From Saccharococcus thermophilus (lineage in GTDB: Bacteria > Bacillota > Bacilli > Bacillales > Anoxybacillaceae), in the NCBI RefSeq assembly GCF_011761475.1, contig NZ_JAASRS010000001.1:744001-808000 (forward strand): DNA of 64,000 nt, written 5' to 3'. Shown here piece by piece: positions 48,873-58,935 of this stretch. The position numbers and the translations under genes were made by a program. The notes under the pieces are model-generated. The model made no database searches. It saw only the letters and a program-made list of their open reading frames with translations, and was not told the origin of the DNA. Within the stretch, counting starts at the first letter, position 1. Each line of letters starts with the position of its first letter.

Positions 48873-49179
48873 ACGCTGGGCATCGTTACTAGGACTAGCG
48901 AATCGAGCAGGAAAAGTCATTTCGGGCGAGGAGCTAACGGTCAAGGAAGTTCGTAGCGGCAAGGCGAAACTCGTCCTCTTGGCGGAAGATGCGTCGGAGA
49001 ATACGGCCAAAAAAATTACGGATAAATGCTCTTCCTATGGTGTTCCGCTCCGGAAAGTTTCAGACCGTTATACGCTCGGGCATGCGATTGGCAAAGACGC
49101 CCGTGTTGTTGTCGCCGTTATGGACGAAGGGTTTGCAAACAAACTCCGAACAATGCTCGATGGATCTTTATGGGGGTGA
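48862..49179 (+). CDS. rplGA: L7Ae-family ribosome-associated protein YlxQ (RplGA)
   Basis: K-turn-binding L7Ae/L30e fold protein, 105 residues. The sequence [49 protein letters not shown] and [16 protein letters not shown] are typical of YlxQ. AAAAGGAG lies some 12 bases before ATG 48862. It overlaps the end of rnpM and infB follows after four bases. Confidence 0.93.
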   Translation: MGNERWASLLGLANRAGKVISGEELTVKEVRSGKAKLVLLAEDASENTAKKITDKCSSYGVPLRKVSDRYTLGHAIGKDARVVVAVMDEGFANKLRTMLDGSLWG

Positions 49180-49183
49180 ATCT

Positions 49184-51385
49184 ATGTCTAAAATGCGTGT
49201 ATATGAGTACGCGAAAAAAAATAATGTGCCAAGTAAAGATGTGATTCATAAATTGAAAGAAATGAATATTGAAGTAACCAATCATATGTCGACATTAGAG
49301 CCGGAAGTGGTGGAGAAACTGGACCATACGTACAATAAAAAAAATGAACATCCGCAAGCTTCTGCTCCGAAGGAAAAACGTCCGGCTCCGGTAAAAGCAA
49401 AAAGTTATGTCGATGATTTTGATGATGAAGAGGAAGTAGTCAAAGCAAAAGTTCCAAAGAAAAAAGGCGCAAACAAAAAGAAAGAAGGAAAAAAACACGA
49501 TTTGCAGCTACAACAAGCAGAAAAGAAAATTTTCCATCAGCAGCAGAAGAAAAATAAAGGCAAAGTAAAAGCGAAAGTCCATCAGCCACAGCCAGCGCAA
49601 CAAGAACAGCCGGCGAAAAAAGAAAAAGAGCTTCCGAAAAAAATTACCTTTGAAGGGTCGCTGACCGTTGCCGAGCTGGCGAAAAAGCTTGGTCGCGAGC
49701 CATCGGAAATTATTAAAAAGCTATTTATGCTCGGCGTGATGGCGACGATTAACCAAGATTTGGATAAAGATGCGATTGAACTTATTTGTTCCGATTACGG
49801 AGTCGAAGTAGAAGAGAAAGTAGTCATTGATGAAACGAATTTTGAATCGATTGAAATTGTTGACGACCCTGAAGATTTAGTGGAGCGGCCGCCGGTCGTC
49901 ACGATTATGGGCCACGTCGACCATGGAAAAACGACGCTGCTTGATTCCATCCGCCATTCGAAAGTGACGGAGCAAGAAGCAGGTGGCATTACGCAGCATA
50001 TCGGTGCTTATCAAGTTACGGTCAACGGCAAAAAAATTACGTTTCTTGATACCCCGGGACATGAAGCGTTTACGACGATGCGGGCAAGAGGTGCGCAAGT
50101 AACGGACATCGTCGTGCTTGTCGTCGCTGCTGATGACGGCGTGATGCCGCAAACGGTAGAAGCGATTAACCATGCGAAAGCGGCTAATGTTCCTATTATT
50201 GTGGCCATTAACAAAATTGACAAGCCGGATGCCAATCCAGACCGCGTGATGCAGGAACTAATGGAGTATAATCTTGTCCCAGAAGAATGGGGCGGCGATA
50301 CGATCTACTGCAAACTGTCGGCCAAAACAGGGGAAGGAATCGACAATTTATTAGAAATGATCTTGCTTGTCAGTGAAATGGAAGAACTAAAAGCAAATCC
50401 AAATCGCCGTGCCACAGGAACGGTCATTGAAGCGAAACTTGATAAAGGCCGCGGTCCAGTGGCGACGCTGCTGGTTCAAGCGGGAACATTGCACGTCGGC
50501 GACCCGATTGTAGTCGGTTGCACTTACGGACGCGTGCGGGCAATGGTCAACGATACAGGACGGCGTGTGAAAGAAGCCGGCCCTTCTACCCCTGTCGAAA
50601 TCACCGGCCTTCACGAAGTGCCGCAGGCTGGAGACCGCTTCATGGTATTTGAGGATGAGAAAAAAGCGCGGCAAATCGGGGAAGCGCGCGCACAAAAACA
50701 ATTGATGGAGCAACGCAGCGTCAAAACGCGCGTCAGCCTTGATGATTTGTTTGAACAAATTAAGCAAGGAGAAATGAAAGAATTAAACATCATTGTCAAA
50801 GCGGATGTGCAAGGATCGGTAGAAGCGCTTGTCAACGCGTTGCAAAAAATCGATGTCGAGGGAGTGCGCGTCAAAATTATCCATGCTGCTGTTGGCGCGA
50901 TTACCGAATCGGATATTCTTTTAGCAACGACCTCAAACGCCATTGTCATCGGCTTTAACGTCCGTCCGGACGCCAATGCGAAACGCGTCGCCGAATCCGA
51001 AAAAGTCGACATTCGCCTGCATCGCATCATCTATAAGGTCATTGAAGAAATTGAAGCGGCGATGAAAGGAATGCTCGATCCAGAATACGAAGAAAAAGTC
51101 ATCGGCCAAGCCGAAGTCCGGCAAACGTTTAAAGTATCGAAAGTCGGAACGATTGCCGGCTGCTATGTAACCGATGGAAAAATTACGCGCGACAGCAAAG
51201 TGCGTCTTATCCGCCAAGGCATTGTCGTTTACGAAGGAGAAATCGATTCCTTGAAGCGCTTTAAAGATGATGTCAAAGAAGTGATGCAAGGATATGAATG
51301 CGGTTTGACGATTAAAAACTTCAACGATATTAAAGAAGGAGACGTTATTGAGGCCTACATTATGCAGGAAGTGAAAAGACAGTGA
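49184..51385 (+). CDS. infB: Translation initiation factor IF-2
   Basis: GTPase that places initiator tRNA on the 30S subunit. The product has 733 residues. ATG 49184 follows GGGGGTG and gives [11 protein letters not shown], as in relatives. A Lys/Glu/Gln-rich N-terminal region runs to about residue 145, then the IF2_N domain ([26 protein letters not shown]). G motifs are [19 protein letters not shown] and NKIDKPDA. C-terminal domains include the [16 protein letters not shown] block. The stop overlaps ylxP. Confidence 0.98.
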   Translation: MSKMRVYEYAKKNNVPSKDVIHKLKEMNIEVTNHMSTLEPEVVEKLDHTYNKKNEHPQASAPKEKRPAPVKAKSYVDDFDDEEEVVKAKVPKKKGANKKKEGKKHDLQLQQAEKKIFHQQQKKNKGKVKAKVHQPQPAQQEQPAKKEKELPKKITFEGSLTVAELAKKLGREPSEIIKKLFMLGVMATINQDLDKDAIELICSDYGVEVEEKVVIDETNFESIEIVDDPEDLVERPPVVTIMGHVDHGKTTLLDSIRHSKVTEQEAGGITQHIGAYQVTVNGKKITFLDTPGHEAFTTMRARGAQVTDIVVLVVAADDGVMPQTVEAINHAKAANVPIIVAINKIDKPDANPDRVMQELMEYNLVPEEWGGDTIYCKLSAKTGEGIDNLLEMILLVSEMEELKANPNRRATGTVIEAKLDKGRGPVATLLVQAGTLHVGDPIVVGCTYGRVRAMVNDTGRRVKEAGPSTPVEITGLHEVPQAGDRFMVFEDEKKARQIGEARAQKQLMEQRSVKTRVSLDDLFEQIKQGEMKELNIIVKADVQGSVEALVNALQKIDVEGVRVKIIHAAVGAITESDILLATTSNAIVIGFNVRPDANAKRVAESEKVDIRLHRIIYKVIEEIEAAMKGMLDPEYEEKVIGQAEVRQTFKVSKVGTIAGCYVTDGKITRDSKVRLIRQGIVVYEGEIDSLKRFKDDVKEVMQGYECGLTIKNFNDIKEGDVIEAYIMQEVKRQ

Positions 51386-51660
51386 TCGGCTTTGTCGCCT
51401 GTGAATGCATCATTTATGATGCACAGTCGTTAAAAGAAAAGCGGGCCGTCCTGCAACGAATAATGACACGCTTAAAACAAAAATATAATATATCTGTGGC
51501 CGAAATCGATCACCAAAACGTCTGGCAGCGGACAAAGCTCGGAATGGTCGCGATTACGTCGAACCGGGCGACAACCGAGCGCGAGCTGCAGCGGGCGCTT
51601 GCTTTGATCGACTCCTTTCCAGAATTGGAAAGGACGGTCACAACATTTGAGTGGTTTTAA
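51382..51660 (+). CDS. ylxP: YlxP family protein (DUF503)
   Basis: Small conserved protein of 92 residues, function unknown. The GTG start at 51382 overlaps the infB stop (GTGA). The family pattern [55 protein letters not shown] is complete. Its fixed place between infB and rbfA suggests a link to translation. Confidence 0.92.
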   Translation: MIGFVACECIIYDAQSLKEKRAVLQRIMTRLKQKYNISVAEIDHQNVWQRTKLGMVAITSNRATTERELQRALALIDSFPELERTVTTFEWF

Positions 51661-51675
51661 TCGAGGTGATAGGCG

Positions 51676-52056
51676 ATGAATTTACGGGCTACTCGTGTTG
51701 GCGAACAGATGAAAAAGGAATTAAGCGATATTATTGGCCGCAAATTAAAAGACCCGCGCATTGGCTTTGTCACAGTTACCGATGTGCGTGTCACCGGCGA
51801 CTTGCAACAAGCGAAAGTATATATCAGCGTGTTAGGCGATGAGGAACAGCGGCAAAACACGCTGAAAGGATTGGAAAAAGCAAAAGGGTTTATCCGCTCA
51901 GAAATCGGCCAGCGGATTCGCTTGCGGAAAACGCCGGAAATATTTTTTGAAATCGATGAATCGATCGAATATGGCAACCGTATTGAACAATTAATCCGGC
52001 AAATTTCCACCGAACAAGAAGACGAGAAAAAAGAAAATGCCAACAAAGAGGAATAA
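51676..52056 (+). CDS. rbfA: 30S ribosome-binding factor RbfA
   Basis: Single KH-domain protein of 126 residues that binds free 30S subunits and helps 16S 5'-end processing. Conserved features are [51 protein letters not shown] and [30 protein letters not shown] precedes the start. The tail is Glu/Lys-rich. Confidence 0.96.
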   Translation: MNLRATRVGEQMKKELSDIIGRKLKDPRIGFVTVTDVRVTGDLQQAKVYISVLGDEEQRQNTLKGLEKAKGFIRSEIGQRIRLRKTPEIFFEIDESIEYGNRIEQLIRQISTEQEDEKKENANKEE

Positions 52057-52057
52057 G

Positions 52058-52082
52058 ATGGATAGACGATTTGTCTATCCAT
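52058..52082 (+). other. Stem-loop between rbfA and truB
   Basis: A perfect 10-bp stem (52058-52067 with 52073-52082) with a 5-nt loop is followed by TTCCATT, only weakly T-rich. It starts two bases after the rbfA stop and may be a partial terminator or a 3'-end stabiliser. Confidence 0.55.
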
Positions 52083-52127
52083 TTCCATTATGTACATAGG
52101 TTAGTTTACAGGAGAAAGGGTGCGCTG

Positions 52128-53036
52128 ATGGACGGAGTATTATTATTAGACAAACCTGTGGGAATGACTTCACATGATTGTGTCGCGCGGATTCGCCGCC
52201 TGTTGAAAATCAAAAAAGTTGGCCATACGGGGACGCTTGATCCAAACGTATCGGGAGTATTGCCGATTTGCATTGGCAAAGCGACGCGCATCGCCGAATT
52301 TTTGACAGGGGCGACGAAAACGTATGAAGGTGAGGTAACGCTTGGAATCGCCACGACAACCGAAGACAGCAGCGGAGAAATAATTGCTGCACAAAAAGTA
52401 GACCGGGTGATTTCCCGCAGCGAAATTGAAGCGGTATTCCGGCAGCTGACGGGAGAAATTGCGCAAACGCCGCCAATGTATTCCGCTGTTAAAGTGAAAG
52501 GAAAAAAACTATACGAATATGCGCGCGCCGGCGTGGAAATCGAACGGCCGACCCGCATCGTGACGATCCATGAACTGACATTGCTCGACGAAAAAGACGA
52601 ATTTAGCGGAAACACGGTTTCGTTCCGTTTTCGCGTCACTTGCAGCAAAGGCACCTATATCCGCACGTTAGCGGTGATGATTGGCGAACGGCTTGGTTAC
52701 CCGGCGCATATGTCCGATCTTGTCCGCACAGCGGCTGGGCCGTTTTCGTTACAGGACTGCGTCACATTTGCGCAAATTGAACAGAGCCTTGAGTGCGGGG
52801 GGCTGCAGTCGCTTTTGCTGCCGATTGAAAAAGCGCTTTTTCATTTGCCGAAGTATGAAATAAATGATAAAGTAGCAGAGAAAGTAAAAAACGGGGCGCT
52901 ATTGCCGCTTCCCTCATTTTTGCGCTCCCTAGAAGGGCCGGTATTAATGGTGACGAAGGAAAGAGAGGCGCTTGCCCTTTATATAAAGCATCCGACGAAG
53001 CCCCATTTGATGAAGCCGCTGAAAGTACTTTGCTGA
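52128..53036 (+). CDS. truB: tRNA pseudouridine-55 synthase
   Basis: Isomerises U55 in the T-loop of tRNA. The product has 302 residues. ATG 52128 has GGAGAAAGGG upstream. The catalytic Asp is in HTGTLDPNVSGVLPICIGKATR. The N-terminal GVLLLDKPVGMTSHD and the SCSKGTYIRTL-type block (TCSKGTYIRTLAVMIG) are intact, and a PUA domain lies at the C-terminus. Confidence 0.97.
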   Translation: MDGVLLLDKPVGMTSHDCVARIRRLLKIKKVGHTGTLDPNVSGVLPICIGKATRIAEFLTGATKTYEGEVTLGIATTTEDSSGEIIAAQKVDRVISRSEIEAVFRQLTGEIAQTPPMYSAVKVKGKKLYEYARAGVEIERPTRIVTIHELTLLDEKDEFSGNTVSFRFRVTCSKGTYIRTLAVMIGERLGYPAHMSDLVRTAAGPFSLQDCVTFAQIEQSLECGGLQSLLLPIEKALFHLPKYEINDKVAEKVKNGALLPLPSFLRSLEGPVLMVTKEREALALYIKHPTKPHLMKPLKVLC

Positions 53037-53072
53037 TCAAAAAAGTGGAAAAATAGAAGGTGAGTAAGAGCA

Positions 53073-54056
53073 ATGGAAACGTTATTTATTTCACATCCGC
53101 ATCATTTGCAAAAAGAAGCGCTTCCCCCTACGGTGATGGTGCTTGGCTATTTTGACGGCATTCATCTAGGCCATCAGGAAGTAATAAGGACGGCGGTCGA
53201 TATCGCGGCGGAAAGAGGATATAAAAGCGCAGTGATGACCTTTCATCCCCATCCTTCCGTCGTGCTCGGAAAGCAAAAACAGCACATTCGCTTCATTACG
53301 CCGTTAAAGAAAAAGGAAGAGCTCGTCGCCGCGCTTGGCGTCGATTATTTATATGTGGTTGAGTTTACGCCAACATTCGCCCAGCTGTTGCCGGAGCAGT
53401 TTGTCGATCAATATATCATCGGGTTTCATGTGAAACATGTCGTTGCTGGCTTCGATTTTACTTATGGCCGCTTCGGAAAAGGAACGATGGAAACGATGCC
53501 GCTTCATTCGCGCGGCCATTTTACGCAAACGGTGATTCCAAAGCTAACAATCGACGGGGAAAAAATAAGTTCTACATACGTGCGGAATTTGCTGCAAAAC
53601 GGAAAAGTCGAGCAGCTGCCCCGCTTGCTTGGACGCTTTTATGAAATCGAGGGTACGGTTGTAGGTGGCGAACGCCGCGGAAGAACGATCGGATTTCCGA
53701 CTGCTAATATCGCGCTAAACGATGATTATTTATTGCCGGCGCTTGGCGTATATGCGGTAAGAGCAAAAATTGGTTCCGACGTATTTCCGGGAGTATGCAA
53801 TGTCGGCTATAAGCCAACGTTTCATTCGAATCGGGAAGGATTGCCGAATATTGAAGTGCATATTTTTCATTTTGAAAAAGATATTTACGGGGAAACGGTG
53901 ACGGTCGAGTGGCATCGGCGTTTAAGGAGCGAACAAAAGTTTGCCAGCGTCGCTGAGTTGATTGCGCAAATTCAGCGCGATAAGGAAGAAACGCAAAGAT
54001 ATTTTAGCAGTCTCAACGAAAATACTTGCATTTTACCGGAAAAAGAGGTATTCTAA
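53073..54056 (+). CDS. ribF: Bifunctional riboflavin kinase/FMN adenylyltransferase
   Basis: Makes FMN and FAD (RibC in B. subtilis), 327 residues. The N-terminal nucleotidyltransferase domain has GYFDGIHLGHQEV and SSTYVRNLLQNG. The C-terminal kinase domain has GERRGRTIGFPTANIAL and CNVGYKPTF. GGTGAG precedes ATG 53073. The last 30 bases contain the rpsO promoter. Confidence 0.97.
   Translation: METLFISHPHHLQKEALPPTVMVLGYFDGIHLGHQEVIRTAVDIAAERGYKSAVMTFHPHPSVVLGKQKQHIRFITPLKKKEELVAALGVDYLYVVEFTPTFAQLLPEQFVDQYIIGFHVKHVVAGFDFTYGRFGKGTMETMPLHSRGHFTQTVIPKLTIDGEKISSTYVRNLLQNGKVEQLPRLLGRFYEIEGTVVGGERRGRTIGFPTANIALNDDYLLPALGVYAVRAKIGSDVFPGVCNVGYKPTFHSNREGLPNIEVHIFHFEKDIYGETVTVEWHRRLRSEQKFASVAELIAQIQRDKEETQRYFSSLNENTCILPEKEVF
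54026..54054 (+). promoter_or_regulatory. Sigma-A promoter for rpsO
   Basis: TTGCAT (54026-54031) and TATTCT (54049-54054) have a 17-base spacer. The promoter lies inside the 3' end of ribF, giving a leader of about 88 nt. Confidence 0.7.
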
Positions 54057-54060
54057 TGAA

Positions 54061-54148
54061 TGTATGCAAAATAACCATTGCTTGGCAAGTCGAGTCACCG
54101 ACGCTTGCTAGGTAATTGGGGTTTCGATGCTGAGGAGGTGAATGAAGG
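54061..54148 (+). ncRNA. rpsO 5' leader, probable S15 translational operator
   Basis: GCAAG-TCG (54085-54092) pairs with CGA-CG-CTTGC (54099-54108) with a two-base bulge. A short single-stranded stretch then leads to GAGGAGGTG and ATG 54149. An S15-binding mRNA leader is established for Bacillus/Geobacillus stearothermophilus rpsO; the element here is assigned by position and by this stem, and I have not modelled the full fold. Confidence 0.65.
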
Positions 54149-54418
54149 ATGGCATTAACCCAAGAGCGCAAACGCGAAATTATTGAGCAATTCAAAATCC
54201 ACGAGAATGATACAGGTTCTCCGGAAGTGCAAATTGCTATCCTTACTGAGCAAATTAACAATTTGAATGAACATTTGCGTGTTCATAAAAAAGACCATCA
54301 TTCACGTCGCGGATTGCTAAAAATGGTCGGGAAACGTCGCAATTTATTGACTTATTTGCGCAATAAAGACGTTACACGCTATCGTGAACTGATTAACAAA
54401 CTTGGATTACGTCGATAA
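54149..54418 (+). CDS. rpsO: 30S ribosomal protein S15
   Basis: Primary 16S rRNA-binding protein of the central domain, 89 residues. The sequence [69 protein letters not shown] is the complete family core. GAGGAGGTG lies eight bases before ATG 54149. Confidence 0.99.
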   Translation: MALTQERKREIIEQFKIHENDTGSPEVQIAILTEQINNLNEHLRVHKKDHHSRRGLLKMVGKRRNLLTYLRNKDVTRYRELINKLGLRR

Positions 54419-54420
54419 TA

Positions 54421-54448
54421 AAAAAGCGGGAGCATTTCCCGCTTTTTT
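54421..54448 (+). terminator. Intrinsic terminator after rpsO
   Basis: The 10-bp stem AAAAGCGGGA/TCCCGCTTTT with a 5-nt loop is followed by further T. Confidence 0.93.
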
Positions 54449-54499
54449 GCTAGTTATATAAACGATTTTTCGCTATGATGAATAATGAGAATTGATACA

Positions 54500-54529
54500 T
54501 TGCCGATCATTCGCCCATACTAATATTAT
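54500..54529 (+). promoter_or_regulatory. Candidate pnp promoter
   Basis: TTGCCG (54500-54505) and TATTAT (54524-54529) with an 18-base spacer lie in the only gap before pnp. This is a moderate match. Confidence 0.45.
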
Positions 54530-54578
54530 ATCCATTCGTTTATTTTCGATTTGTACATAGAGAGGAGTACTTATTTAT

Positions 54579-56720
54579 ATGGAGCAAGAAAAACGTGTTT
54601 TTTCCATAGACTGGGCTGGGCGTCCGCTCGTGGTCGAAATCGGCGAGTTGGCCAAACAAGCAAACGGAGCGGTGCTAGTCCGATATGGTGACACCGTTGT
54701 ATTAAGTACAGCAACAGCGTCAAAAGAAGCAAAAAACGTCGACTTTTTCCCGTTAACCGTTAACTATGAGGAGCGTCTTTATGCGGTCGGGAAAATTCCA
54801 GGAGGATTTATTAAGCGCGAAGGGCGTCCAAGCGAAAAGGCGATTTTGGCGAGCCGTTTGATCGACCGACCAATTCGTCCGCTCTTTGCCGAAGGATTTC
54901 GCAATGAAGTGCAAATCGTTTCGATGGTCATGAGCGTCGATCAAGACTGTTCATCGGAAATGGCGGCGCTACTTGGCGCTTCTCTTGCTTTAACGATTTC
55001 TGATATTCCGTTTGAAGGACCGATTGCCGGCGTTACGGTCGGCCGTGTTGATGGAGAGTTTGTCATTAACCCGACGGTCGAACAATCGGAAAAAAGCGAT
55101 ATTCATCTCGTTGTCGCCGGCACGAAAGATGCGATTAACATGGTAGAGGCCGGCGCTGATGAAGTGCCGGAAGAAATCATGTTAGAGGCGATTATGTTCG
55201 GGCATGAAGAAGTAAAACGGCTGATTGCTTTTCAAGAGGAAATCGCCGCTCAAGTCGGCAAAGAAAAAATGGAAGTCGTTTTATACGAGCTTGATCCGCA
55301 GCTTGAAGCGGAAATCCGGCAGCTTGCCGAAGCAGATATTAAACGGGCGGTACAAGTGCCGGAAAAATTAGCGCGCGATGCGGCGATTGAGGAAGTAAAA
55401 GCGGGCGTCATCGCAAAATACGAAGAACAAGAAGCGGACGAAGAAACGTTAAAACAAGTGAATGAAATTTTACATAAGTTAGTCAAAGAAGAAGTAAGAC
55501 GGCTTATTACCGAAGAAAAAATCCGTCCGGATGGCCGCAAAGTGGATGAAATCCGTCCGCTCTCCTCGGCAGTCGGCGTTCTGCCGCGCACGCACGGTTC
55601 GGGCCTATTTACGCGCGGGCAAACGCAAGTGCTCAGCGTTTGTACGTTAGGGGCGCTTGGCGATGTGCAAATATTGGACGGGCTTGGCATTGAAGAAACG
55701 AAGCGGTTTATGCACCATTACAACTTCCCGCCGTTTTCCGTCGGCGAAACAGGGCCGATGCGCGGTCCGGGACGCCGGGAAATCGGGCATGGAGCGCTTG
55801 GCGAACGGGCGTTAGAACCGGTCGTTCCGTCGGAGAAAGAGTTTCCTTATACGATTCGCCTCGTGTCTGAAGTGCTCGAATCGAACGGCTCGACTTCACA
55901 AGCGAGCATTTGCGCAAGCACGCTGGCGATGATGGACGCTGGGGTGCCGATTAAAGCACCGGTAGCGGGAATTGCGATGGGATTGGTAAAAAGTGACGAT
56001 CATTATACGATTTTAACGGACATCCAAGGAATCGAAGACCATCTTGGCGACATGGACTTTAAAGTAGCGGGTACGAGAAAAGGCGTTACCGCGCTGCAAA
56101 TGGATATCAAAATTAAAGGCTTGACTCGTGAAATTTTAGAAGAGGCGCTGCTCCAAGCAAGAAAAGGCCGGATGGAAATTTTAGATCACATGATGCAAAC
56201 GATCAGCGAGCCGCGCAAAGAGCTGTCCAAATATGCGCCAAAAATTTTAACGATGCAAATTAATCCGGAAAAAATTCGCGAAGTCATTGGGCCGAGCGGA
56301 AAGCAAATTAATAAAATTATTGACGAAACCGGCGTCAAAATCGATATTGAGCAAGACGGAACGATTTTCATCTCGTCTGTCAATGAGGCGATGAACCAAA
56401 AAGCGAAACAGATTATTGAAGATATTGTTCGCGAAGTCGAAGTCGGGCAAATTTATTTAGGCAAAGTGAAACGCATTGAGAAATTTGGCGCGTTTGTCGA
56501 GCTGTTCAATGGCAAAGACGGTCTTGTTCATATTTCCGAATTGGCGGAAGAGCGTGTCGGAAAGGTAGAAGACGTTGTGTCGATCGGCGATGAAATTTTA
56601 GTAAAAGTGATGGAAATTGATAAACAAGGACGTGTGAATTTATCAAGAAAGGCCGTTTTGCGAGAACAGCAAAAGGAAAAAAGAGGAAAGCGACCAGAGC
56701 GTCATAAAATGAAGCCTTAG
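54579..56720 (+). CDS. pnp: Polyribonucleotide nucleotidyltransferase (PNPase)
   Basis: Phosphorolytic 3'-5' exoribonuclease, 713 residues, full length. Two RNase PH domains flank an alpha-helical linker: first [23 protein letters not shown], second [22 protein letters not shown] and [26 protein letters not shown] domain ([27 protein letters not shown]) and an S1 domain ([28 protein letters not shown]) close the C-terminus. GAGAGGAG precedes ATG 54579. Confidence 0.98.
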   Translation: MEQEKRVFSIDWAGRPLVVEIGELAKQANGAVLVRYGDTVVLSTATASKEAKNVDFFPLTVNYEERLYAVGKIPGGFIKREGRPSEKAILASRLIDRPIRPLFAEGFRNEVQIVSMVMSVDQDCSSEMAALLGASLALTISDIPFEGPIAGVTVGRVDGEFVINPTVEQSEKSDIHLVVAGTKDAINMVEAGADEVPEEIMLEAIMFGHEEVKRLIAFQEEIAAQVGKEKMEVVLYELDPQLEAEIRQLAEADIKRAVQVPEKLARDAAIEEVKAGVIAKYEEQEADEETLKQVNEILHKLVKEEVRRLITEEKIRPDGRKVDEIRPLSSAVGVLPRTHGSGLFTRGQTQVLSVCTLGALGDVQILDGLGIEETKRFMHHYNFPPFSVGETGPMRGPGRREIGHGALGERALEPVVPSEKEFPYTIRLVSEVLESNGSTSQASICASTLAMMDAGVPIKAPVAGIAMGLVKSDDHYTILTDIQGIEDHLGDMDFKVAGTRKGVTALQMDIKIKGLTREILEEALLQARKGRMEILDHMMQTISEPRKELSKYAPKILTMQINPEKIREVIGPSGKQINKIIDETGVKIDIEQDGTIFISSVNEAMNQKAKQIIEDIVREVEVGQIYLGKVKRIEKFGAFVELFNGKDGLVHISELAEERVGKVEDVVSIGDEILVKVMEIDKQGRVNLSRKAVLREQQKEKRGKRPERHKMKP

Positions 56721-56746
56721 GATTTCGTTCCTTAAGGCTCTTTTGT
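56713..56746 (+). terminator. Intrinsic terminator overlapping the pnp stop
   Basis: AGCCTTAGGA pairs with TCCTTAAGGCT (one bulge) and is followed by CTTTTGTTG. The 5' arm contains the pnp stop codon. Confidence 0.8.
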
Positions 56747-56813
56747 TGTGGGATGAGTGTTCTATCTTGTCCCTTCCTTACATATTTGTAGTATTAAAAA
56801 GGAGGGGACGGAT

Positions 56814-57050
56814 GTGAATAAAGACTATTTCCGCTATTTATCGGTCGCCATCATGTTTTTCTTTGTTTGGGCCATCATTCATCGACCACCGGTGAGCCAA
56901 TACATCAACAGTTTGCAAGCCCAAAGCATTATGGCGATGAAAGGAAACGATCGGCTGTATGCCGAGATTGCCGAAAAGGCAAAGCAGTATGAAATTCCCC
57001 CGCAAGATGCGGTGATCGATAGAGTGTGGAAGGCCATCCCTGGTTATAAC
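56814..57050 (+). pseudogene. ylxY: ylxY 5' fragment, interrupted by an IS
   Basis: N-terminal 79 codons of a YlxY-type polysaccharide deacetylase-like sporulation protein. The GTG start at 56814 has GGAGGGG upstream. A membrane anchor spans about residues 6-25 (YLSVAIMFFFVWAIIHRPPV), followed by QYINSLQAQSIMAMKGNDRLYAEIAEKAKQYEIPPQDAVIDRVWKAIPGYN. The reading frame enters the IS and stops at 57066-57068, so any product is an 84-residue membrane stub. CATATTTGTA just upstream (about 56781) loosely resembles a sporulation sigma -10 element. Joined to the fragment after the IS it would encode 320 residues. Confidence 0.93.
57043..57050 (+). repeat. Left target site duplication of the IS
   Basis: GTTATAAC is repeated in direct orientation at 58936-58943. 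The sequence is itself a palindrome, so the exact boundary is ambiguous: a 6-bp TTATAA duplication with correspondingly longer terminal repeats is equally consistent. Confidence 0.85.
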
Positions 57051-57066
57051 TCACATTTCGCACCCT
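57051..57066 (+). repeat. Left terminal inverted repeat of the IS
   Basis: TCACATTTCGCACCCT matches the reverse complement of 58920-58935 in all 16 positions. Identity ends at the next base. Confidence 0.92.
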
Positions 57067-57130
57067 AACAAGGTCAAAACAAAGGATTTTTTATTTAGTT
57101 TTTCAGAATAACTTTTTGACCAACACAACG

Positions 57131-57160
57131 AGCGATGGCAATCCTTTTTTTACCATCGCT
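57131..57160. other. Hairpin downstream of the transposase gene
   Basis: AGCGATGG (57131-57138) and CCATCGCT (57153-57160) form a perfect 8-bp stem with a T-rich loop on the plus strand. It lies just past the transposase stop and before the left end, where it could end transposase mRNA or block transcription reading in from ylxY. Confidence 0.45.
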
Positions 57161-57177
57161 GGTCGTTCCGTATCACG

Positions 57178-58836
57178 TTACACGTAGATGCTCTCATCCA
57201 TGCCCAATCCCTGCAGAATCCTTCGCTGATCAGGGGTAAGGGAGCGATCCAGTGAGCGTTGGATGCGCCCATCCGGCAGCTTGAACAGGACGACGTTCAC
57301 ATATTGAAACAGCTGAAAAATCGCCTGTCCCGTCGGCCGGGTCAGCTTGCGGCCTCCAGGACCCTTCAACGGGTGTTCTGGAGTAATAAACTGACGCACT
57401 CGGCGCTGAAAAACGCGGTAAATAGCCAAGGCCAACAGAAACAAATAGCCTAATACTGCGACCCGTTCTGGTTTTTTGACGTAAATCTCATCCGTGAAAA
57501 ACGGATCTTTCAAAAAAGCGAAGTTCATTTCCACCGAGATCTGCCCTTTATACAGCTTCAAGATCTCTTGGGCATCCATGGGTTGGCCCTTCCATTCCTT
57601 CGGAACGGTCGTGACAAGGACAAACCGGGACGCTTTCCGTCTCGCCTGTTCCCACGCGTCTTGGTCGAATTCGACGTCAAGGTGCAAGAAATACAGCGTC
57701 TCCACCTCGGGTTCCGCCCCTTTTTTCGGCCGTCCGCGCCGTTTTTTCAGGCGTACGATCTCTTCGACCGCGGCCTCAACCCGATGAAACCGGGGGCGAA
57801 GGGACGCCTTGAGGGACGCCAAGGCTTGTTCGGCATCTTCCCGGCAGGAGAAGGGGTGACGCTCCCAACGGGCTTGTTCCTCGCGAAGAAGCTCCGCTTC
57901 TTTGGTTCGTTCTTTTTCAAGCGTCTTTCCTTTTCGCTGGTCGAGCGCGCTCGATTCAACAACGATCAGCCGAACGGGGTGGCCTTCATACGTCGAGGCC
58001 GTTTCCCATACCCGGTACGTGGCGCCGTTTCTCTCCGCCAACGTAAAGGGATCGCTCCACGTCGTGTCCTCAGCATCCGCTTCGGCCAGCGCGGTTTTCA
58101 CGATCCGGAGCGACGAAGGGCCTCTGGTGATCAAAAAGGCGTTGGCCGCTTTGGTTTGCGCCAGGGTCTCTTTCGTCATCGCGGCGGAATCGGCCACGTA
58201 AATCCATTCGTCTTCGATTTTGGCCTGCTTCAGCTGTTCATGGACACGAGACAGCACCTCGGGATTCCATGTTTTATCGGGCAGGTTGCCATCGTGCACA
58301 TCGCCGTAAAACGGGATGCCGTCCTCGTTGCCGACCAGTCCGAAACCGATCTGTTTTTGCCAACGATGATGGCGGTTGTAGCCATGTGTGATTTGTAAGG
58401 CCTCTAACGAGGCCGATTCATACGCGCCGTAAACGGTCTTGTCCGTCGTATCGGCGTGGAAGGCTCGGAGGGAAAGGCCTTCTTTTCGATAAATATGAAT
58501 CAAGCAAGTGCTGATGACGTTGTGAATGCCAGCCTCATACAGGCGATCGAGATGACGGGCCAACGCATCGTCGTTCAACCAGGAAGGATGGAGATCGGGA
58601 CGGATGAGTTTCTCACAATCGACCTCCTGAGCCCAATGTTCCAAGTGAACAAGGGCTTGCCGGCCGTCAAACACATTGTAGAGGATGGCCTGAACGGCAT
58701 CGCTGACTCGCGTTTGGCACTGCGGATCGACGGGCACGAGATGGTCAATCAATTGAGGCAGACCCAGTTTCTTGAATAGGGCACTTATTATATTCAAATA
58801 AGAATTGCGATAGACCTTTTTGACTTGAACGTTCAT
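57178..58836 (-). CDS. IS transposase, DDE type, IS1634-like
   Basis: Intact transposase of 552 residues, on the strand opposite to every other gene here. The N-terminal region (SALFKKLGLPQLIDHLVPVDPQCQTRVSDAVQAILYN) is of the kind found in IS1634-group proteins. Candidate catalytic residues are Asp in FHADTTDKTVYGAY, Asp in WIYVADSAAMTKETL and Glu in YKGQISVEMNFAFLKDPFFTDEIYVKKPERV, the Y..E..F.LK pattern of IS4-superfamily enzymes. The stop is TAA at 57178-57180. A long plus-strand open frame inside it is an artefact of GC-rich codons. Confidence 0.93.
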   Translation of the reverse strand: MNVQVKKVYRNSYLNIISALFKKLGLPQLIDHLVPVDPQCQTRVSDAVQAILYNVFDGRQALVHLEHWAQEVDCEKLIRPDLHPSWLNDDALARHLDRLYEAGIHNVISTCLIHIYRKEGLSLRAFHADTTDKTVYGAYESASLEALQITHGYNRHHRWQKQIGFGLVGNEDGIPFYGDVHDGNLPDKTWNPEVLSRVHEQLKQAKIEDEWIYVADSAAMTKETLAQTKAANAFLITRGPSSLRIVKTALAEADAEDTTWSDPFTLAERNGATYRVWETASTYEGHPVRLIVVESSALDQRKGKTLEKERTKEAELLREEQARWERHPFSCREDAEQALASLKASLRPRFHRVEAAVEEIVRLKKRRGRPKKGAEPEVETLYFLHLDVEFDQDAWEQARRKASRFVLVTTVPKEWKGQPMDAQEILKLYKGQISVEMNFAFLKDPFFTDEIYVKKPERVAVLGYLFLLALAIYRVFQRRVRQFITPEHPLKGPGGRKLTRPTGQAIFQLFQYVNVVLFKLPDGRIQRSLDRSLTPDQRRILQGLGMDESIYV

Positions 58837-58919
58837 AAGTGAAAAACTCCTTTACGTTCCTTGTGTGTCAAGGATTCATTCGACATCGGAACGAAAAAAT
58901 CCTCCCGATTTTCGTCGAG

Positions 58920-58935
58920 AGGGTGCGAAATGTGA
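58920..58935 (-). repeat. Right terminal inverted repeat of the IS
   Basis: This is the reverse complement of the left end, 16 of 16 bases. It also contains, on the plus strand, the GTG at 58932 that is in frame with the downstream ylxY fragment. Confidence 0.92.

Larger units (their letters stand above)
57051..58935 (-). mobile_element. Insertion sequence, IS1634-like (DDE transposase), 1885 bp
   Basis: The element has one complete transposase gene on the minus strand, perfect 16-bp terminal inverted repeats and an 8-bp direct target duplication. All three marks are intact, so the insertion looks recent and possibly still active. Single lines count to about 58-62% GC, clearly above the flanking genes. 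Family assignment rests on the transposase sequence. The duplication length of 8 is longer than the 5-6 I associate with this family, unless the palindromic boundary hides a 6-bp TTATAA duplication. Confidence 0.93.

Noticed and set aside
57568-58398. 276-codon open frame on the plus strand inside the IS
   Set aside because: It is antisense to an intact transposase with catalytic motifs, has no ribosome site, and its composition is that of a mirror frame in GC-rich DNA.
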